Shown here: in pieces, positions 7,050 through 14,340 of the stretch
How positions within the stretch are numbered: position 1 is the first letter of the stretch
Layout: the number at the start of each line of letters is the position of its first letter
From: CAZDGK01 sp964505035
GTDB taxonomy: Bacteria > Patescibacteriota > Saccharimonadia > UBA4664
Direction of reading: 5' to 3'
Assembly (NCBI GenBank): GCA_964505035.1
Contig: CAZDGK010000027.1
Location: forward strand, 1 to 17,629
DNA length: 17,629 nucleotides
Notes under the pieces: model-generated
What the model saw: only the letters and a program-made list of their open reading frames with translations
Database searches by the model: none
What the model was told of the DNA's origin: nothing
Translations under genes and position numbers: made by a program

Positions 7050-7970
7050 GTGCCCAAACCCCAAGTCGTTTTCTTCGGCACCGGCCCCGTCAGCCGGCTC
7101 TGCCTCGAGGGCATCGCCGGCCCCATCGCTATCGAAGCCATCATCACCAAGCCGGACGTCCATTCACCCAGTGGCCGCCGGCACACGGCACCGGTTAAGG
7201 ACTGGGCCGAAGAGCACAGCATCCCGCTCCACCAGCCCGACACCAAAGCCGAGCTCGCAGATCTTGTCCAACCCGGCCGCTTCACGAGCCCAGCCGGCCT
7301 GGTGGTCGACTACGGCCTCATTATCCCCGGAGCCGTCATCGACACTTTCCCGCTCGGCATCATCAACAGCCATTTCTCGCTCCTGCCCGAGTGGCGCGGC
7401 GCCGACCCCATCACCTTCTCCATCCTCAGCGGCCAAACCGTTACCGGCGTCACCCTCATGCAAGTCGTACCTGCCCTCGACGAGGGCCCAGTATTAGCCC
7501 AGGCCGAGTATCCCATCCCGCCCCACACCACCACCCCCCAGCTCACCCAGAGCCTCAGTGACCTCAGTAACCGGCTCCTGCTCGAGCATCTCCCCGCCTA
7601 CCTCGATGGCCACCTAGCCGCTCAACCCCAGTCAGACACCCCTACCCCGACCTACTCTCGCAAGCTCACCAAAGCCGATGGCCGGCTCGACTGGACCAAA
7701 CCAGCCGCCCAACTCGAGCGCGAGATCCGCGCCTATATCGGCTGGCCAGGCAGCTACACCTCACTGCGAGACACCGATGTCACCATCACCGCCGCCCACG
7801 TTGCTGCTGGCCCGTCCGGCGTCGCTCCGGGCACACCATTCTATGCCGGCCGCGACCTGGCCATGGTCACCGGCGATGGTGCGCTCGTTATCGAACGCCT
7901 CATCCCGGCTGGCAAACGCGAAATGACCGGCTCAGCTTACCTGGCCGGCCACCCCCTGCCTCATTCTTAG
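7050..7970 (+). CDS. fmt: Methionyl-tRNA formyltransferase
   Basis: Fmt transfers a formyl group from 10-formyl-tetrahydrofolate to Met on the initiator tRNA. The start is the GTG at 7050, preceded by AAGGAG with 8-base spacing; the open frame continues upstream to 6654 only by running inside def. From this start the protein has 306 residues. Asn106, His108 and Asp144 fall at the same numbers as the catalytic residues of the E. coli enzyme. The signature NSHFSLLPEWRGADPI is close to the usual N-H-SLLPxWRGAAPI. The C-terminal domain (about 205-306) has the OB-like fold sequence seen in Fmt, with GDGALVIERLIPAGKREM. It forms an operon with def. The 3' end converges on the 701-aa gene with only 8 bases between stop codons. 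Confidence 0.95.
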   Translation: MPKPQVVFFGTGPVSRLCLEGIAGPIAIEAIITKPDVHSPSGRRHTAPVKDWAEEHSIPLHQPDTKAELADLVQPGRFTSPAGLVVDYGLIIPGAVIDTFPLGIINSHFSLLPEWRGADPITFSILSGQTVTGVTLMQVVPALDEGPVLAQAEYPIPPHTTTPQLTQSLSDLSNRLLLEHLPAYLDGHLAAQPQSDTPTPTYSRKLTKADGRLDWTKPAAQLEREIRAYIGWPGSYTSLRDTDVTITAAHVAAGPSGVAPGTPFYAGRDLAMVTGDGALVIERLIPAGKREMTGSAYLAGHPLPHS

Positions 7971-7978
7971 CTCAGCCC

Positions 7979-10084
7979 CTAGAAACGGCCGCCGGTCAGC
8001 CAGTACCAGAATCCGCCCCGCCGGCCCGCACCATACCTCAGGGTATTGAGCTGGCCATCCAGTCGGTTTCGCGGCACCCCAGCTGCCCGTCCATAGTCCG
8101 TATAAATACCCTCAATCAAACCCGGCGTAAACGGCCCACTCACATAGTTACGCAGTCTCACCCGGGGCTTACGCCCGCTTGTCCGTGGACTCAAATTGGT
8201 CCTGTCCTGAGCCCTGATCTGCTCGATGGTCGCGCTAGTTCCTCGTGGCGGCAAATATGTCAGCTCGCGCTCCCGAATACCGGGCATCCCCACCATACGC
8301 TCCCGCAGCGGCCGCTCGGTGGTCACCACCGTCTGACTAAGCAGCGCCCCGCCATTGCGCAACCGCCGCTCCAGCACCATCATATGATCCTGACCCGGCA
8401 CCCTGAAGTAGCTCTCAATCACCTTCGGGCCACGGTTCTTCGCGAGTATGTGTAGTAATCCGCCTTGTTTCTCTTCCAGGAACGGTAGTGGCTCCAGGCC
8501 CAGCGTCGACCGCAATACCGCCGCCTCTTGCTCGGCCCGCGGTGACAGTGATGTCACCGAGTGCGTCCAGCGCTCACCGCGGCGGGCATGGTCCTGAGCC
8601 TCAAAGGCCGCTTCCGAAGCCTGCGCGATAGTCTCGGCAATCTGCCTGGCCTGCTCCTGCGCCGCCTGAATATGACGCTGCCGCACCGCCGCCCGCGCTT
8701 CCGTCTGCAGCTGCCGCAAATTTGACCGCACCATTTCATCGGGCTCGGTCCTCAGCGCCCGGTCATAGCTCGTATCCAGCGCTAGCAGCGCTCGCGCCCC
8801 AGCATCCGACTCCAGCGCCATCTGATGAGCCCGGTTACGGTCTCGCACAAAGCCAAGCTCCCGCTCATCTCGCAGTCCAAGCATCTGCACCAAAGCCTGG
8901 CGCTCCCGCTGCCGCAATCGCTCTTCAATCGCCGCGATCTCCGGAGCCGTCCCCAGTCGCTCGTCTGCCGCCAACGCCTCAGGACCAGTCACCGGCGGCT
9001 GTGCATCCTGCGCGGCGGGCGGCGCTTCGGGGCTCGGCGGGTTCAATGGCTCCCCAATGGGCCGCGCTCGCTGCCTGCCCGCTTCCTGAGCCGCCTCAAT
9101 CGGATCCAGCCCAGATAGCACGGGCCCGTCCACTCGGTCCGGCCGCGGATGGTCAGTCCCATCCTCGCTCATGTCATTAGGCTCCACTCGTCCTCGTCTC
9201 CTTGCTGGCGCAACCTGCCCAGCTGGCGGATGTAGCCGGTCCTGAGCCCTCTGGAATACGTCGCTCACAATCTGGTCACGCTCTGCCTCCGCCAGCGGTA
9301 CATGCCGTCGCGTCGCCTGATCAAACCGGGTCAGTATGCCACCTCGCCGCCCAAGCTCAGTTCGCACCAGCGCCAAATCGGCATCACTCCCCACGCCGCG
9401 TCCCAGCGCTCCTAGTTGGGCCGGCGTCAGCGGCCGGTCACCTGGCGGCAACGCCACAGCGCGCCTACCTGCCGCCGTCTCAGCCGCATTCGTTCTGGCC
9501 AGCAAATCAGCCATCTCCGCCGACACCGGCGCCTCGCGCCGGCCAGCAGGTCGCTCTGGCCTAGCCGCTTCTGCCGGCGCCTCCACTCCCTCGGTAGCCG
9601 CTGCCGCCGGAGCCACCGGAGCCTCTGGCTCAGTCGCGTCCATATCCGCCAGCGCACCTCTGGCCGCTTCCGATCTAGCAGAAGCCGTTCTCATCCCCGC
9701 GAATGCAGCCGCGGTCTCCGGTCCCACCGCCTCCACTTCTGCCTGATCCACTGGCACCTCTCGCACCGCCGCCACCGCATCAGAGACGGGATTTGGCACC
9801 ACAGCCTCACGACGTCCCGCTCGTGTCCGAGCCGGCCCCTGCCTCTCGCCCTCGACCCGTGGCGGGCCCGGCTGGGCATCAATCACCGCCCGGGCATCCG
9901 CCACATCCTCCGCCTGCCCCACCGCCGCGTCCGCCCGTACCTCATCAAGGTTCTCGGCCGCCTCGGCTGTCGCCACCGCCGTTCGCTGCTGCAGCTCAGT
10001 CGTTGCCTCCGCTAGCTCAGCGTTCTGCGCAGCTCCCGCCGGCGCTTCTGGACGAGTTGCTGCTTCCGGATCACCAGCTGCCAC
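7979..10084 (-). CDS. Unrecognised 701-aa Ala/Arg/Glu-rich protein
   Basis: I do not recognise a family. The start is a GTG (MAAGDPEAATRPEAP) with GGAG 8 bases upstream. No signal peptide or membrane segment is visible. Roughly the first 390 residues are low complexity, rich in Ala, Glu, Arg and Pro, with alternating coiled and disordered-looking stretches. A long charged helical part follows, with IEERLRQRERQALVQ and QAAQEQARQIAETIAQASEAA. The last 200 or so residues look like a folded basic domain, with SYFRVPGQDHMMVLERRLRNG and a C-terminus ending in GFWYWLTGGRF. The overall make-up would suit a structural or scaffold protein, or one that binds nucleic acid, but this is a guess. The start region overlaps a terminator hairpin and a promoter, listed separately. 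Confidence 0.8.
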   Translation of the reverse strand: MAAGDPEAATRPEAPAGAAQNAELAEATTELQQRTAVATAEAAENLDEVRADAAVGQAEDVADARAVIDAQPGPPRVEGERQGPARTRAGRREAVVPNPVSDAVAAVREVPVDQAEVEAVGPETAAAFAGMRTASARSEAARGALADMDATEPEAPVAPAAAATEGVEAPAEAARPERPAGRREAPVSAEMADLLARTNAAETAAGRRAVALPPGDRPLTPAQLGALGRGVGSDADLALVRTELGRRGGILTRFDQATRRHVPLAEAERDQIVSDVFQRAQDRLHPPAGQVAPARRRGRVEPNDMSEDGTDHPRPDRVDGPVLSGLDPIEAAQEAGRQRARPIGEPLNPPSPEAPPAAQDAQPPVTGPEALAADERLGTAPEIAAIEERLRQRERQALVQMLGLRDERELGFVRDRNRAHQMALESDAGARALLALDTSYDRALRTEPDEMVRSNLRQLQTEARAAVRQRHIQAAQEQARQIAETIAQASEAAFEAQDHARRGERWTHSVTSLSPRAEQEAAVLRSTLGLEPLPFLEEKQGGLLHILAKNRGPKVIESYFRVPGQDHMMVLERRLRNGGALLSQTVVTTERPLRERMVGMPGIRERELTYLPPRGTSATIEQIRAQDRTNLSPRTSGRKPRVRLRNYVSGPFTPGLIEGIYTDYGRAAGVPRNRLDGQLNTLRYGAGRRGGFWYWLTGGRF

Positions 10085-10087
10085 TAC

Positions 10088-10117
10088 AAAAACTCCAGGT
10101 AATTCATTACCTGGAGT
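10088..10117 (-). terminator. Terminator of the translation operon, overlapping the next gene's RBS
   Basis: Perfect 12-bp inverted repeat (arms 10106-10117 and 10092-10103) with a 2-base centre, so in practice a stem of about 10-11 bp with a small loop. On the minus strand TTTTTG follows at once. It lies 28 bases after the rbfA stop. Its 3' arm contains the GGAG that serves as ribosome-binding site for the GTG at 10084. Confidence 0.85.
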
Positions 10118-10142
10118 ATACCATAAGCACCTTCAAAACCAA
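10115..10142 (-). promoter_or_regulatory. Predicted promoter of the 701-aa gene
   Basis: TTGGTT (10137-10142), a 16-base spacer and TATACT (10115-10120), with an extended TGG before the -10 box on the minus strand. The -10 box overlaps the 5' arm of the terminator hairpin. Transcription would therefore start inside the hairpin, giving an mRNA that lacks most of the 5' arm and leaves GGAG unpaired. Confidence 0.55.
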
Positions 10143-10144
10143 GC

Positions 10145-10474
10145 CTATAAATCCTTTAGAATCCGCTCAATATTAGCCGCGTATTCACCGCCAGTGTCTT
10201 GCCGAAAATGCAGCCGCGGCACATACTTCGTGGCCATCGTGCCAGCTAGCCGCTCCTGGATCTCACCCTGCCGCTGCTGCAAACCAGTCAGCATCACCTC
10301 CTGCTGCGCCGGCTCGCCGAGCATGCCAAACCACACCGTCGCGTTATGCAAGTCTGGCGATACATCCACCCGCGTCACAGTTAGCTGAGCCGCCGCCTCT
10401 GGGTATAATTCCGGCACCGCCCTGGCTACCACCTGTTGCACCAAGCTCTCAACCTTGGCTATCCGCTGATTCAA
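10145..10474 (-). CDS. rbfA: 30S ribosome-binding factor RbfA
   Basis: RbfA binds the immature 30S subunit and helps in maturation of the 16S rRNA 5' end. The 109-residue product has the usual single KH-like domain. It opens with RIAKVESLVQQVVARAV, then TVTRVDVSPDLHNATVWFG, which matches the family's Vdvs-Dl-A-V core. The basic region GEIQERLAGTMATKYVPRLHF and a late FRQD follow. Only two bases separate it from the infB stop, so translation is probably coupled. It is the last gene of the rpsA-ylxR-infB-rbfA operon, and a strong terminator follows. Confidence 0.93.
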   Translation of the reverse strand: MNQRIAKVESLVQQVVARAVPELYPEAAAQLTVTRVDVSPDLHNATVWFGMLGEPAQQEVMLTGLQQRQGEIQERLAGTMATKYVPRLHFRQDTGGEYAANIERILKDL

Positions 10475-10476
10475 GG

Positions 10477-12249
10477 CTACAGACTCCGGGCCCGTTCTTC
10501 ACGGGTGTAAAACTCAAGCGTGTCACCCAGCGCTACCGCTACGCCAGTGGCCACATCCATACCGCAGGTCTCGCCCTCAAACGCCTCACGGGCGTCCTGC
10601 TTGTCCTTTTGCAGACTCGTCAACGTACCCTCACCCAATGCCTCACCCGCCCGCTTCACTCGAAAAACCATCTTGGGCGCAATCCGCCCACTCGTTACCG
10701 TGCCACCACACACCACGTGCGTCTTGGTAGTCTTAAATACTCCCTTGATCTCCAGCGCAGCCACCACCGTCTCGACCACCTCTGGCGCCATCATTTGGCT
10801 CAGGGCATCACGCAAGTCATCAGTCAGCTCATAAATCACACGGTATAGCCGCACCTGCACACCCTCACGGTTGGCCAGCGCCTTCAGCTGTGAGCTCATA
10901 CCCACATTGAAACCGATCAGCAGACCGCCAGCCGTCTTAGCAAACGCGATGTCCGACTCGCTAATATCGCCCACTGCCGAGCTCACCACCTTCACCGCGA
11001 CTTCGTCATTGCGCAGCGCCCCCAGATTGTCCAGCAACGACTCTAGTGAGCCCTGGGCATCGGCCTTCAGCACCACATTCAGCTCACGCACCTGGCCAGC
11101 CGTAATCGCCTCAGTCAGCTGCGACGCATCGATCCGCTTCACGCCCAGGCTCTTGGCCTGCTCGCGCCGCAAGTGCCCGGATGCCGCCTCGCGGGCCTCC
11201 TTCTCGCTAGCCACCGCATGGTACACGTCACCAAACGCCGGCACCGCCTTAAAACCAGTCACCACCGCCGGCATACCCGGATGCGCAGTAGCAATCCGCC
11301 GGCCGCGGTAGTCACCGAGGCTGCGCACCTTGGCATACGTGCCACCAGCCACCAGGTAGTCGCCCTGCTGCAGCGTCCCGCCCTGCACCAGCACACTGGC
11401 CACCGGCCCCCGGCCTGCATCCAAGTGCGACTCAATAATCACGCCCTCGCTCAGCCCTTCCGGCCGCGCCCGCAGATCAGTAATGTCCACCACCAGCAGC
11501 ACCAGGTCGAGCAATTTATCAATGCCAGCGCCGGTCTTGGCCGAAACATCCACCGTCACCGTCTGGCCACCCCAATCCTCCGGCTGCAAGCCCAGCTCAG
11601 TCAATTCCTGCCGCACCCGCACCGGATCGGCGCCTTCTTTATCAACTTTATTAATCGCCACCACGATCTGCACGCCGGCCTCTTGGGCGTAGCGGATCGC
11701 CTCACGCGTCTGTGGCTTCACACCGTCATCCGCCGCTACCACAATGACCGCCACGTCCGTCATCCGGGCTCCATGCGCCCGCAGCGCACTAAACGCCTCG
11801 TGCCCCGGCGTGTCCAGGAACGTGATCCACCGGTCGCCTCGCTTCACTTGATAGGCCCCGATGTGCTGCGTAATGCCGCCGGCCTCTTTCTCGGCCACAT
11901 GCGACTCGCGAATAGCGTCCAGCAGCGAGGTCTTACCATGATCGACGTGCCCCATCACAGTCACCACCGGCGGCCGGGTCGTCCCTTCGCCGTCGGGCAG
12001 CTTCGGCCGGCCCACCGGCGCTGCCGTCTCTGCCACTGCCGCCGCCTCTATTTCAAATCCCAGATCCGAACCAATAATTGCTGCGGTGTCAAAATCAATT
12101 TGTTCATTAATCGTCGCCATTACACCATTGCGCATCAGCTCGGCAATCACCTTGGTGACTGGCAGGCCGAGGCTTTGCGCAAACTCACCCACCCCAATCA
12201 CCTCAGGGATACGGATCGGGTCGTTGGTTTGGGTAGTCTTCTCGGCCAT
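10477..12249 (-). CDS. infB: Translation initiation factor IF-2
   Basis: IF2 is the GTPase that brings fMet-tRNA to the 30S subunit and promotes joining of the 50S. The product has about 590 residues, with a single short IF2N domain (roughly 15-68) and almost none of the long linker of E. coli IF2 (890). GTPase motifs are clear: GHVDHGKTS (G1), DTPGHEAF (G3) and NKVD (G4). They are followed by domain II and a C-terminal domain ending with GMDVATGVAVALGDTLEFY. The ATG at 12249 is chosen; a GTG at 12255 is equally possible, and neither has a strong ribosome-binding site. It follows the ylxR stop by a few bases, which implies coupling. The short form fits a reduced genome. Confidence 0.97.
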   Translation of the reverse strand: MAEKTTQTNDPIRIPEVIGVGEFAQSLGLPVTKVIAELMRNGVMATINEQIDFDTAAIIGSDLGFEIEAAAVAETAAPVGRPKLPDGEGTTRPPVVTVMGHVDHGKTSLLDAIRESHVAEKEAGGITQHIGAYQVKRGDRWITFLDTPGHEAFSALRAHGARMTDVAVIVVAADDGVKPQTREAIRYAQEAGVQIVVAINKVDKEGADPVRVRQELTELGLQPEDWGGQTVTVDVSAKTGAGIDKLLDLVLLVVDITDLRARPEGLSEGVIIESHLDAGRGPVASVLVQGGTLQQGDYLVAGGTYAKVRSLGDYRGRRIATAHPGMPAVVTGFKAVPAFGDVYHAVASEKEAREAASGHLRREQAKSLGVKRIDASQLTEAITAGQVRELNVVLKADAQGSLESLLDNLGALRNDEVAVKVVSSAVGDISESDIAFAKTAGGLLIGFNVGMSSQLKALANREGVQVRLYRVIYELTDDLRDALSQMMAPEVVETVVAALEIKGVFKTTKTHVVCGGTVTSGRIAPKMVFRVKRAGEALGEGTLTSLQKDKQDAREAFEGETCGMDVATGVAVALGDTLEFYTREERARSL

Positions 12250-12256
12250 ATTCACA

Positions 12257-12442
12257 CTACTTTCGCTTTATCGTCCGCGGCAAGATCGCCGCGCATTGTT
12301 CACTGCAACTATAGTACCCCCGTCCGGGGGCGGTTTGCGCACTGTCAACGCGCAAACTCCCGTCTACCACCGTCCAGCGCGTCAGGTCTGCCTTGGGCAA
12401 CTGCTTGCGGCAGACCCGACAGCGCCGGAGCGGAGTAGCCAT
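12257..12442 (-). CDS. ylxR: YlxR-family RNA-binding protein (DUF448)
   Basis: The 61-residue protein has the YlxR pattern: RRCRVCRKQLPKADLTR at the start, a conserved Asp in LRVDSAQ, GRGYYSC, then a final Cys in EQCA and a basic tail. YlxR usually lies between nusA and infB, and here too it directly precedes infB. Its ATG overlaps the stop of the S1-like gene by one base (TAATG), so translation is coupled. The four Cys (two in CRVC, one in YSC, one in EQC) may bind zinc, whereas many YlxR proteins lack a full set. YlxR is described in other bacteria as an RNA-binding protein with effects on gene expression; its role here is not known. Confidence 0.9.
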   Translation of the reverse strand: MATPLRRCRVCRKQLPKADLTRWTVVDGSLRVDSAQTAPGRGYYSCSEQCAAILPRTIKRK

Positions 12443-13533
12443 TACTTTTCCTCGGCGTCTTTACTCGCTTTGCGCGACTTCAGACTCAAGCTCAGCTTGT
12501 GAGCTTCCGGGTCAATCGCAATGATACGGAATTTCTTGGTTTCACCCAGCTTCACCAAGTTGCTGGGGTTGTCGACGTGCTGATCGGCCAGCTCACTAAT
12601 ATGCACCAGCGCTTCAATCGACGGCGTCACTTGCACGAAGGCGCCAAACGGCGTGATACGGGTAATCTTACCCTCCACCTCGTCGCCCACCTTGTAGGCA
12701 CTGGCATCCTTCAGCCACGGGTCGGGCATCAGCTGCTTCATGCTCAAGCTCAGTTTGTCGCGATCGATCGAGATGATCTTAGCCTGAACCTTGTCGCCCA
12801 CCTTCACATAGTTGCCAGGGTTGTCTACGCGGTCCCAGGCAATCTCGCTAATGTGCACCAGGCCCTCCACGCCGTTGACGTTGACGAAGATGCCAAAGTC
12901 CACCACGCCGGTCGCGATGCCCTCAATGACATCACCCACCGTCAGCTTGCTTACCTTGCTCTCGGTGTCCTCGCGCTTGGCCGCCTTTTCGCTCAGGATC
13001 AGCTTGTTGTCGCGGCGGCTAATGTCGAGCACGCGCACTTCCAACGGCTTACCCACCAGCGCATTCAAGCGGTGCAAAATCTCGTCCTTGTCGGCGCCAC
13101 TTACCCGCGGGTAATTTTCGGCGCTCAGCTGGCTCACTGGCAGGAAGCCACGGATACCATCCACCTCTACCAGCAGGCCGCCCTTGTTCGCGTCAAACGC
13201 GCTCACAGCAAATACCTGACCAGCATTGAAGCGGTCTTCCAGACTTTCCCAGCCTTTTTCCTTGGCCACTTTCTTGAGGCTCAGGATCGCGTAACCGCGG
13301 TCGTCCTCAGGATCGAGCACGCTCGTCGAGATCGTGTCGCCGGGCTTGATGTCCTGGCTGTGCTCAATCTCGCGGCCTACCACCAGACCAGTGCCGCGCG
13401 GACCCAGATCCAGCCAAATTTCGTGTTTTTCGGCGGCGATGACGGTCCCTTCGACCACATCACCCACTTGCATGGCGCCCACTGGTGCTTCGGCCAGCAG
13501 CTCCTCCATTGTCATTTCAGTTTTGGTTGCCAT
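12442..13533 (-). CDS. rpsA: Ribosomal protein S1-like protein, four S1 domains
   Basis: The 363-residue product has four S1 RNA-binding domains at about residues 19-90, 103-185, 197-268 and 280-353. The third and fourth are the most typical, with GDVIEGIATGVVDFGIFVNV and EALVHISEL. The first is divergent. This matches short S1 proteins that hold mRNA near the ribosome; E. coli S1 has six domains. The start ATG at 13533 lies 10 bases after a GGGG-A stretch that is partly paired in a leader hairpin. It is the first gene of the operon with ylxR, infB and rbfA, where nusA often stands in other bacteria. The leader has a terminator-like hairpin and a second hairpin over the ribosome-binding site. 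S1 in E. coli represses its own translation, so feedback is plausible here. Confidence 0.92.
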   Translation of the reverse strand: MATKTEMTMEELLAEAPVGAMQVGDVVEGTVIAAEKHEIWLDLGPRGTGLVVGREIEHSQDIKPGDTISTSVLDPEDDRGYAILSLKKVAKEKGWESLEDRFNAGQVFAVSAFDANKGGLLVEVDGIRGFLPVSQLSAENYPRVSGADKDEILHRLNALVGKPLEVRVLDISRRDNKLILSEKAAKREDTESKVSKLTVGDVIEGIATGVVDFGIFVNVNGVEGLVHISEIAWDRVDNPGNYVKVGDKVQAKIISIDRDKLSLSMKQLMPDPWLKDASAYKVGDEVEGKITRITPFGAFVQVTPSIEALVHISELADQHVDNPSNLVKLGETKKFRIIAIDPEAHKLSLSLKSRKASKDAEEK

Positions 13534-13545
13534 GTACTAAGTTTC

Positions 13546-13573
13546 CCCTACCAGACTATCGAGAGCTGGTGGG
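13546..13573 (-). promoter_or_regulatory. Leader hairpin over the S1 ribosome-binding site
   Basis: CCCACCAG and CTGGTAGGG on the minus strand pair over 8 bp with one bulged A and an 11-base loop. The 3' arm includes most of the GGGG that stands 10 bases before the ATG at 13533. Folding would hide the ribosome-binding site. Confidence 0.45.
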
Positions 13574-13586
13574 TACTTCTCCTTTC

Positions 13587-13626
13587 AAAAAAATTTCACT
13601 CTTCGGTTTGGCGTCACAAAGAGTGA
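13587..13626 (-). promoter_or_regulatory. Attenuator-like hairpin in the S1 operon leader
   Basis: TCACTCTT and AAGAGTGA (8 bp) on the minus strand enclose a 15-base loop and are followed by AAATTTTTTT. This has the form of an intrinsic terminator but lies inside the leader, after the promoter and before the first gene. It could act as an attenuator. Its stem is AT-rich, so termination may be partial. Confidence 0.5.
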
Positions 13627-13635
13627 TCACCGCTT

Positions 13636-13664
13636 ATTGTACGCTAGATTGAGGCGATCGTAAA
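13636..13664 (-). promoter_or_regulatory. Promoter of the rpsA-ylxR-infB-rbfA operon
   Basis: TTTACG (13659-13664), a 17-base spacer and TACAAT (13636-13641) on the minus strand. The predicted start near 13629 gives a leader of about 96 bases. The -35 box begins 4 bases after the stop codon of the LPXTG gene. Confidence 0.7.
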
Positions 13665-13667
13665 CCC

Positions 13668-14072
13668 TTACGAGCGTGAGCGGTCTGCTCGGACCACAGC
13701 CACGCGGCGGCTGCGCTGCCATACGGCCACGCCCAGCACCATCGCGCCCAGGCCAATCACCACCGAACCCTCACTACCAGTCTGCGGTAGCGGCGTCGCG
13801 GTCGCACCAGCCACGGCTGTAGTCGCGGCAGCTGAAACCTTGGGGGTTGCCGTAACCTTTGGCGTCGGCGTAGTAGTCGGCTTAATAGTTGCTGTCGGGG
13901 TCACCGTCGCCCTAGGCGATACCGACACTGTCGGCGACACGGCCGCCTGCTTCGTCTCAGCGTCGCGCTTCTGCTGCGCCTCGCGCTGAGCATTACCGTA
14001 TAAGAATGTTGCTACGACGATCAAGGCAATCACAGCCAGACCGGCGATAGTCTTTACTACATCACTCGTCAT
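13668..14072 (-). CDS. LPXTG-anchored stalk-like surface protein (134 aa)
   Basis: From the ATG at 14072, which has GGAG upstream, the product has an N-terminal hydrophobic segment (residues 7-25), a charged stretch, and a Thr/Pro/Ala/Val-rich stalk (about 44-94). A classical sorting signal follows: LPQTG (95-99), a hydrophobic segment (103-118) and the basic tail QRSRR. Sortase would cut between Thr and Gly and join the protein to the cell wall or another surface partner. No enzymatic or binding domain is visible, so it may be a spacer, a pilin-like or a small surface component. No sortase gene lies in the window. It has its own promoter directly after the terminator of the ncRNA. No terminator of its own is visible before the rpsA promoter. 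Confidence 0.85.
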   Translation of the reverse strand: MTSDVVKTIAGLAVIALIVVATFLYGNAQREAQQKRDAETKQAAVSPTVSVSPRATVTPTATIKPTTTPTPKVTATPKVSAAATTAVAGATATPLPQTGSEGSVVIGLGAMVLGVAVWQRSRRVAVVRADRSRS

Positions 14073-14100
14073 TTTTCTCCGCTCTCCTGCTTCTATCTGG

Positions 14101-14129
14101 GTTATACCGCGTTCCCTCCTGTAGAGCAA
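14101..14129 (-). promoter_or_regulatory. Promoter of the LPXTG gene
   Basis: TTGCTC (14124-14129), a 17-base spacer and TATAAC (14101-14106). The start near 14094 leaves a short leader containing GGAG before the ATG at 14072. It begins about 9 bases after the T-run of the ncRNA terminator. Confidence 0.65.
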
Positions 14130-14137
14130 GCATAAGC

Positions 14138-14160
14138 AAAAAACCTCGGTGTTGCCGAGG
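14138..14160 (-). terminator. Terminator of the ncRNA
   Basis: CCTCGG and CCGAGG with a 5-base loop, followed by TTTTTT on the minus strand. An upstream segment (14192-14202) repeats the 5' arm and can pair over 11 bases with the 3' arm and loop, so two forms compete. Confidence 0.8.
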
Positions 14161-14334
14161 AGCGGACACCTTGGAGGGGCCGACACCCAAGCAACACCGA
14201 GGCTTCTCTAGCCATTCGGCTTGGTACCGACACCGGGCAGTGGAGGGGCTTTGGCCAAAGCCATAGCAAGGAGGTGAGCACTCGCTAGGTGACTGGTAAA
14301 GCCCCACCACCGCTCGTCACCCTCACGATCAGTT
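14138..14334 (-). ncRNA. Candidate structured non-coding RNA, about 197 nt
   Basis: This stretch has no credible protein gene but is a full transcription unit on the minus strand, with a consensus promoter just upstream and an intrinsic terminator at its end. Structure seen by eye: GGTGAC (14316-14321) pairs with GTCACC (14288-14293). Within it TGGT (14306-14309) pairs with ACCA (14294-14297), leaving an 8-base loop GGGGCTTT (14298-14305). That loop is perfectly complementary to AAAGCCCC at 14245-14252, so a pseudoknot is likely. The same AAAGCC can instead form a local 6-bp hairpin (14247-14262). The 3' part holds an 11-bp helix (14192-14202 with 14144-14154). It does not show the core motifs of RNase P, tmRNA or SRP RNA that I know. 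Family unknown; it could be a regulatory RNA or a riboswitch-like leader. Confidence 0.65.
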
Positions 14335-14340
14335 GTTAAT

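Noticed and set aside
9416..10176. Several plus-strand frames opposite the N-terminal part of the 701-aa gene
   Set aside because: They arise from the low-complexity GC-rich repeats on the other strand and give Ser/Arg/Pro-rich products without motifs.
11173..12438. 421-codon open frame on the plus strand opposite infB and ylxR
   Set aside because: It lies wholly antisense to well-identified genes; the product is His/Arg-rich with no motif, as expected from the complement of a GC-rich gene.
12499..13626. 375-codon open frame on the plus strand opposite the S1-like gene
   Set aside because: Antisense shadow of a clear four-domain S1 protein; no start signal and no recognisable domain.
14062..14310. 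82-codon minus-strand frame across the ncRNA
   Set aside because: It has no ribosome-binding site, crosses the terminator and the next promoter, and its product has no recognisable feature; the interval is better explained by RNA structure.
14138..14334. RNase P RNA, tmRNA, SRP RNA or T-box leader
   Set aside because: The core sequences I know for each (for example the P4 strands of RNase P, the T-arm and CCA end of tmRNA, the T-box AGGGTGG element) are not present.
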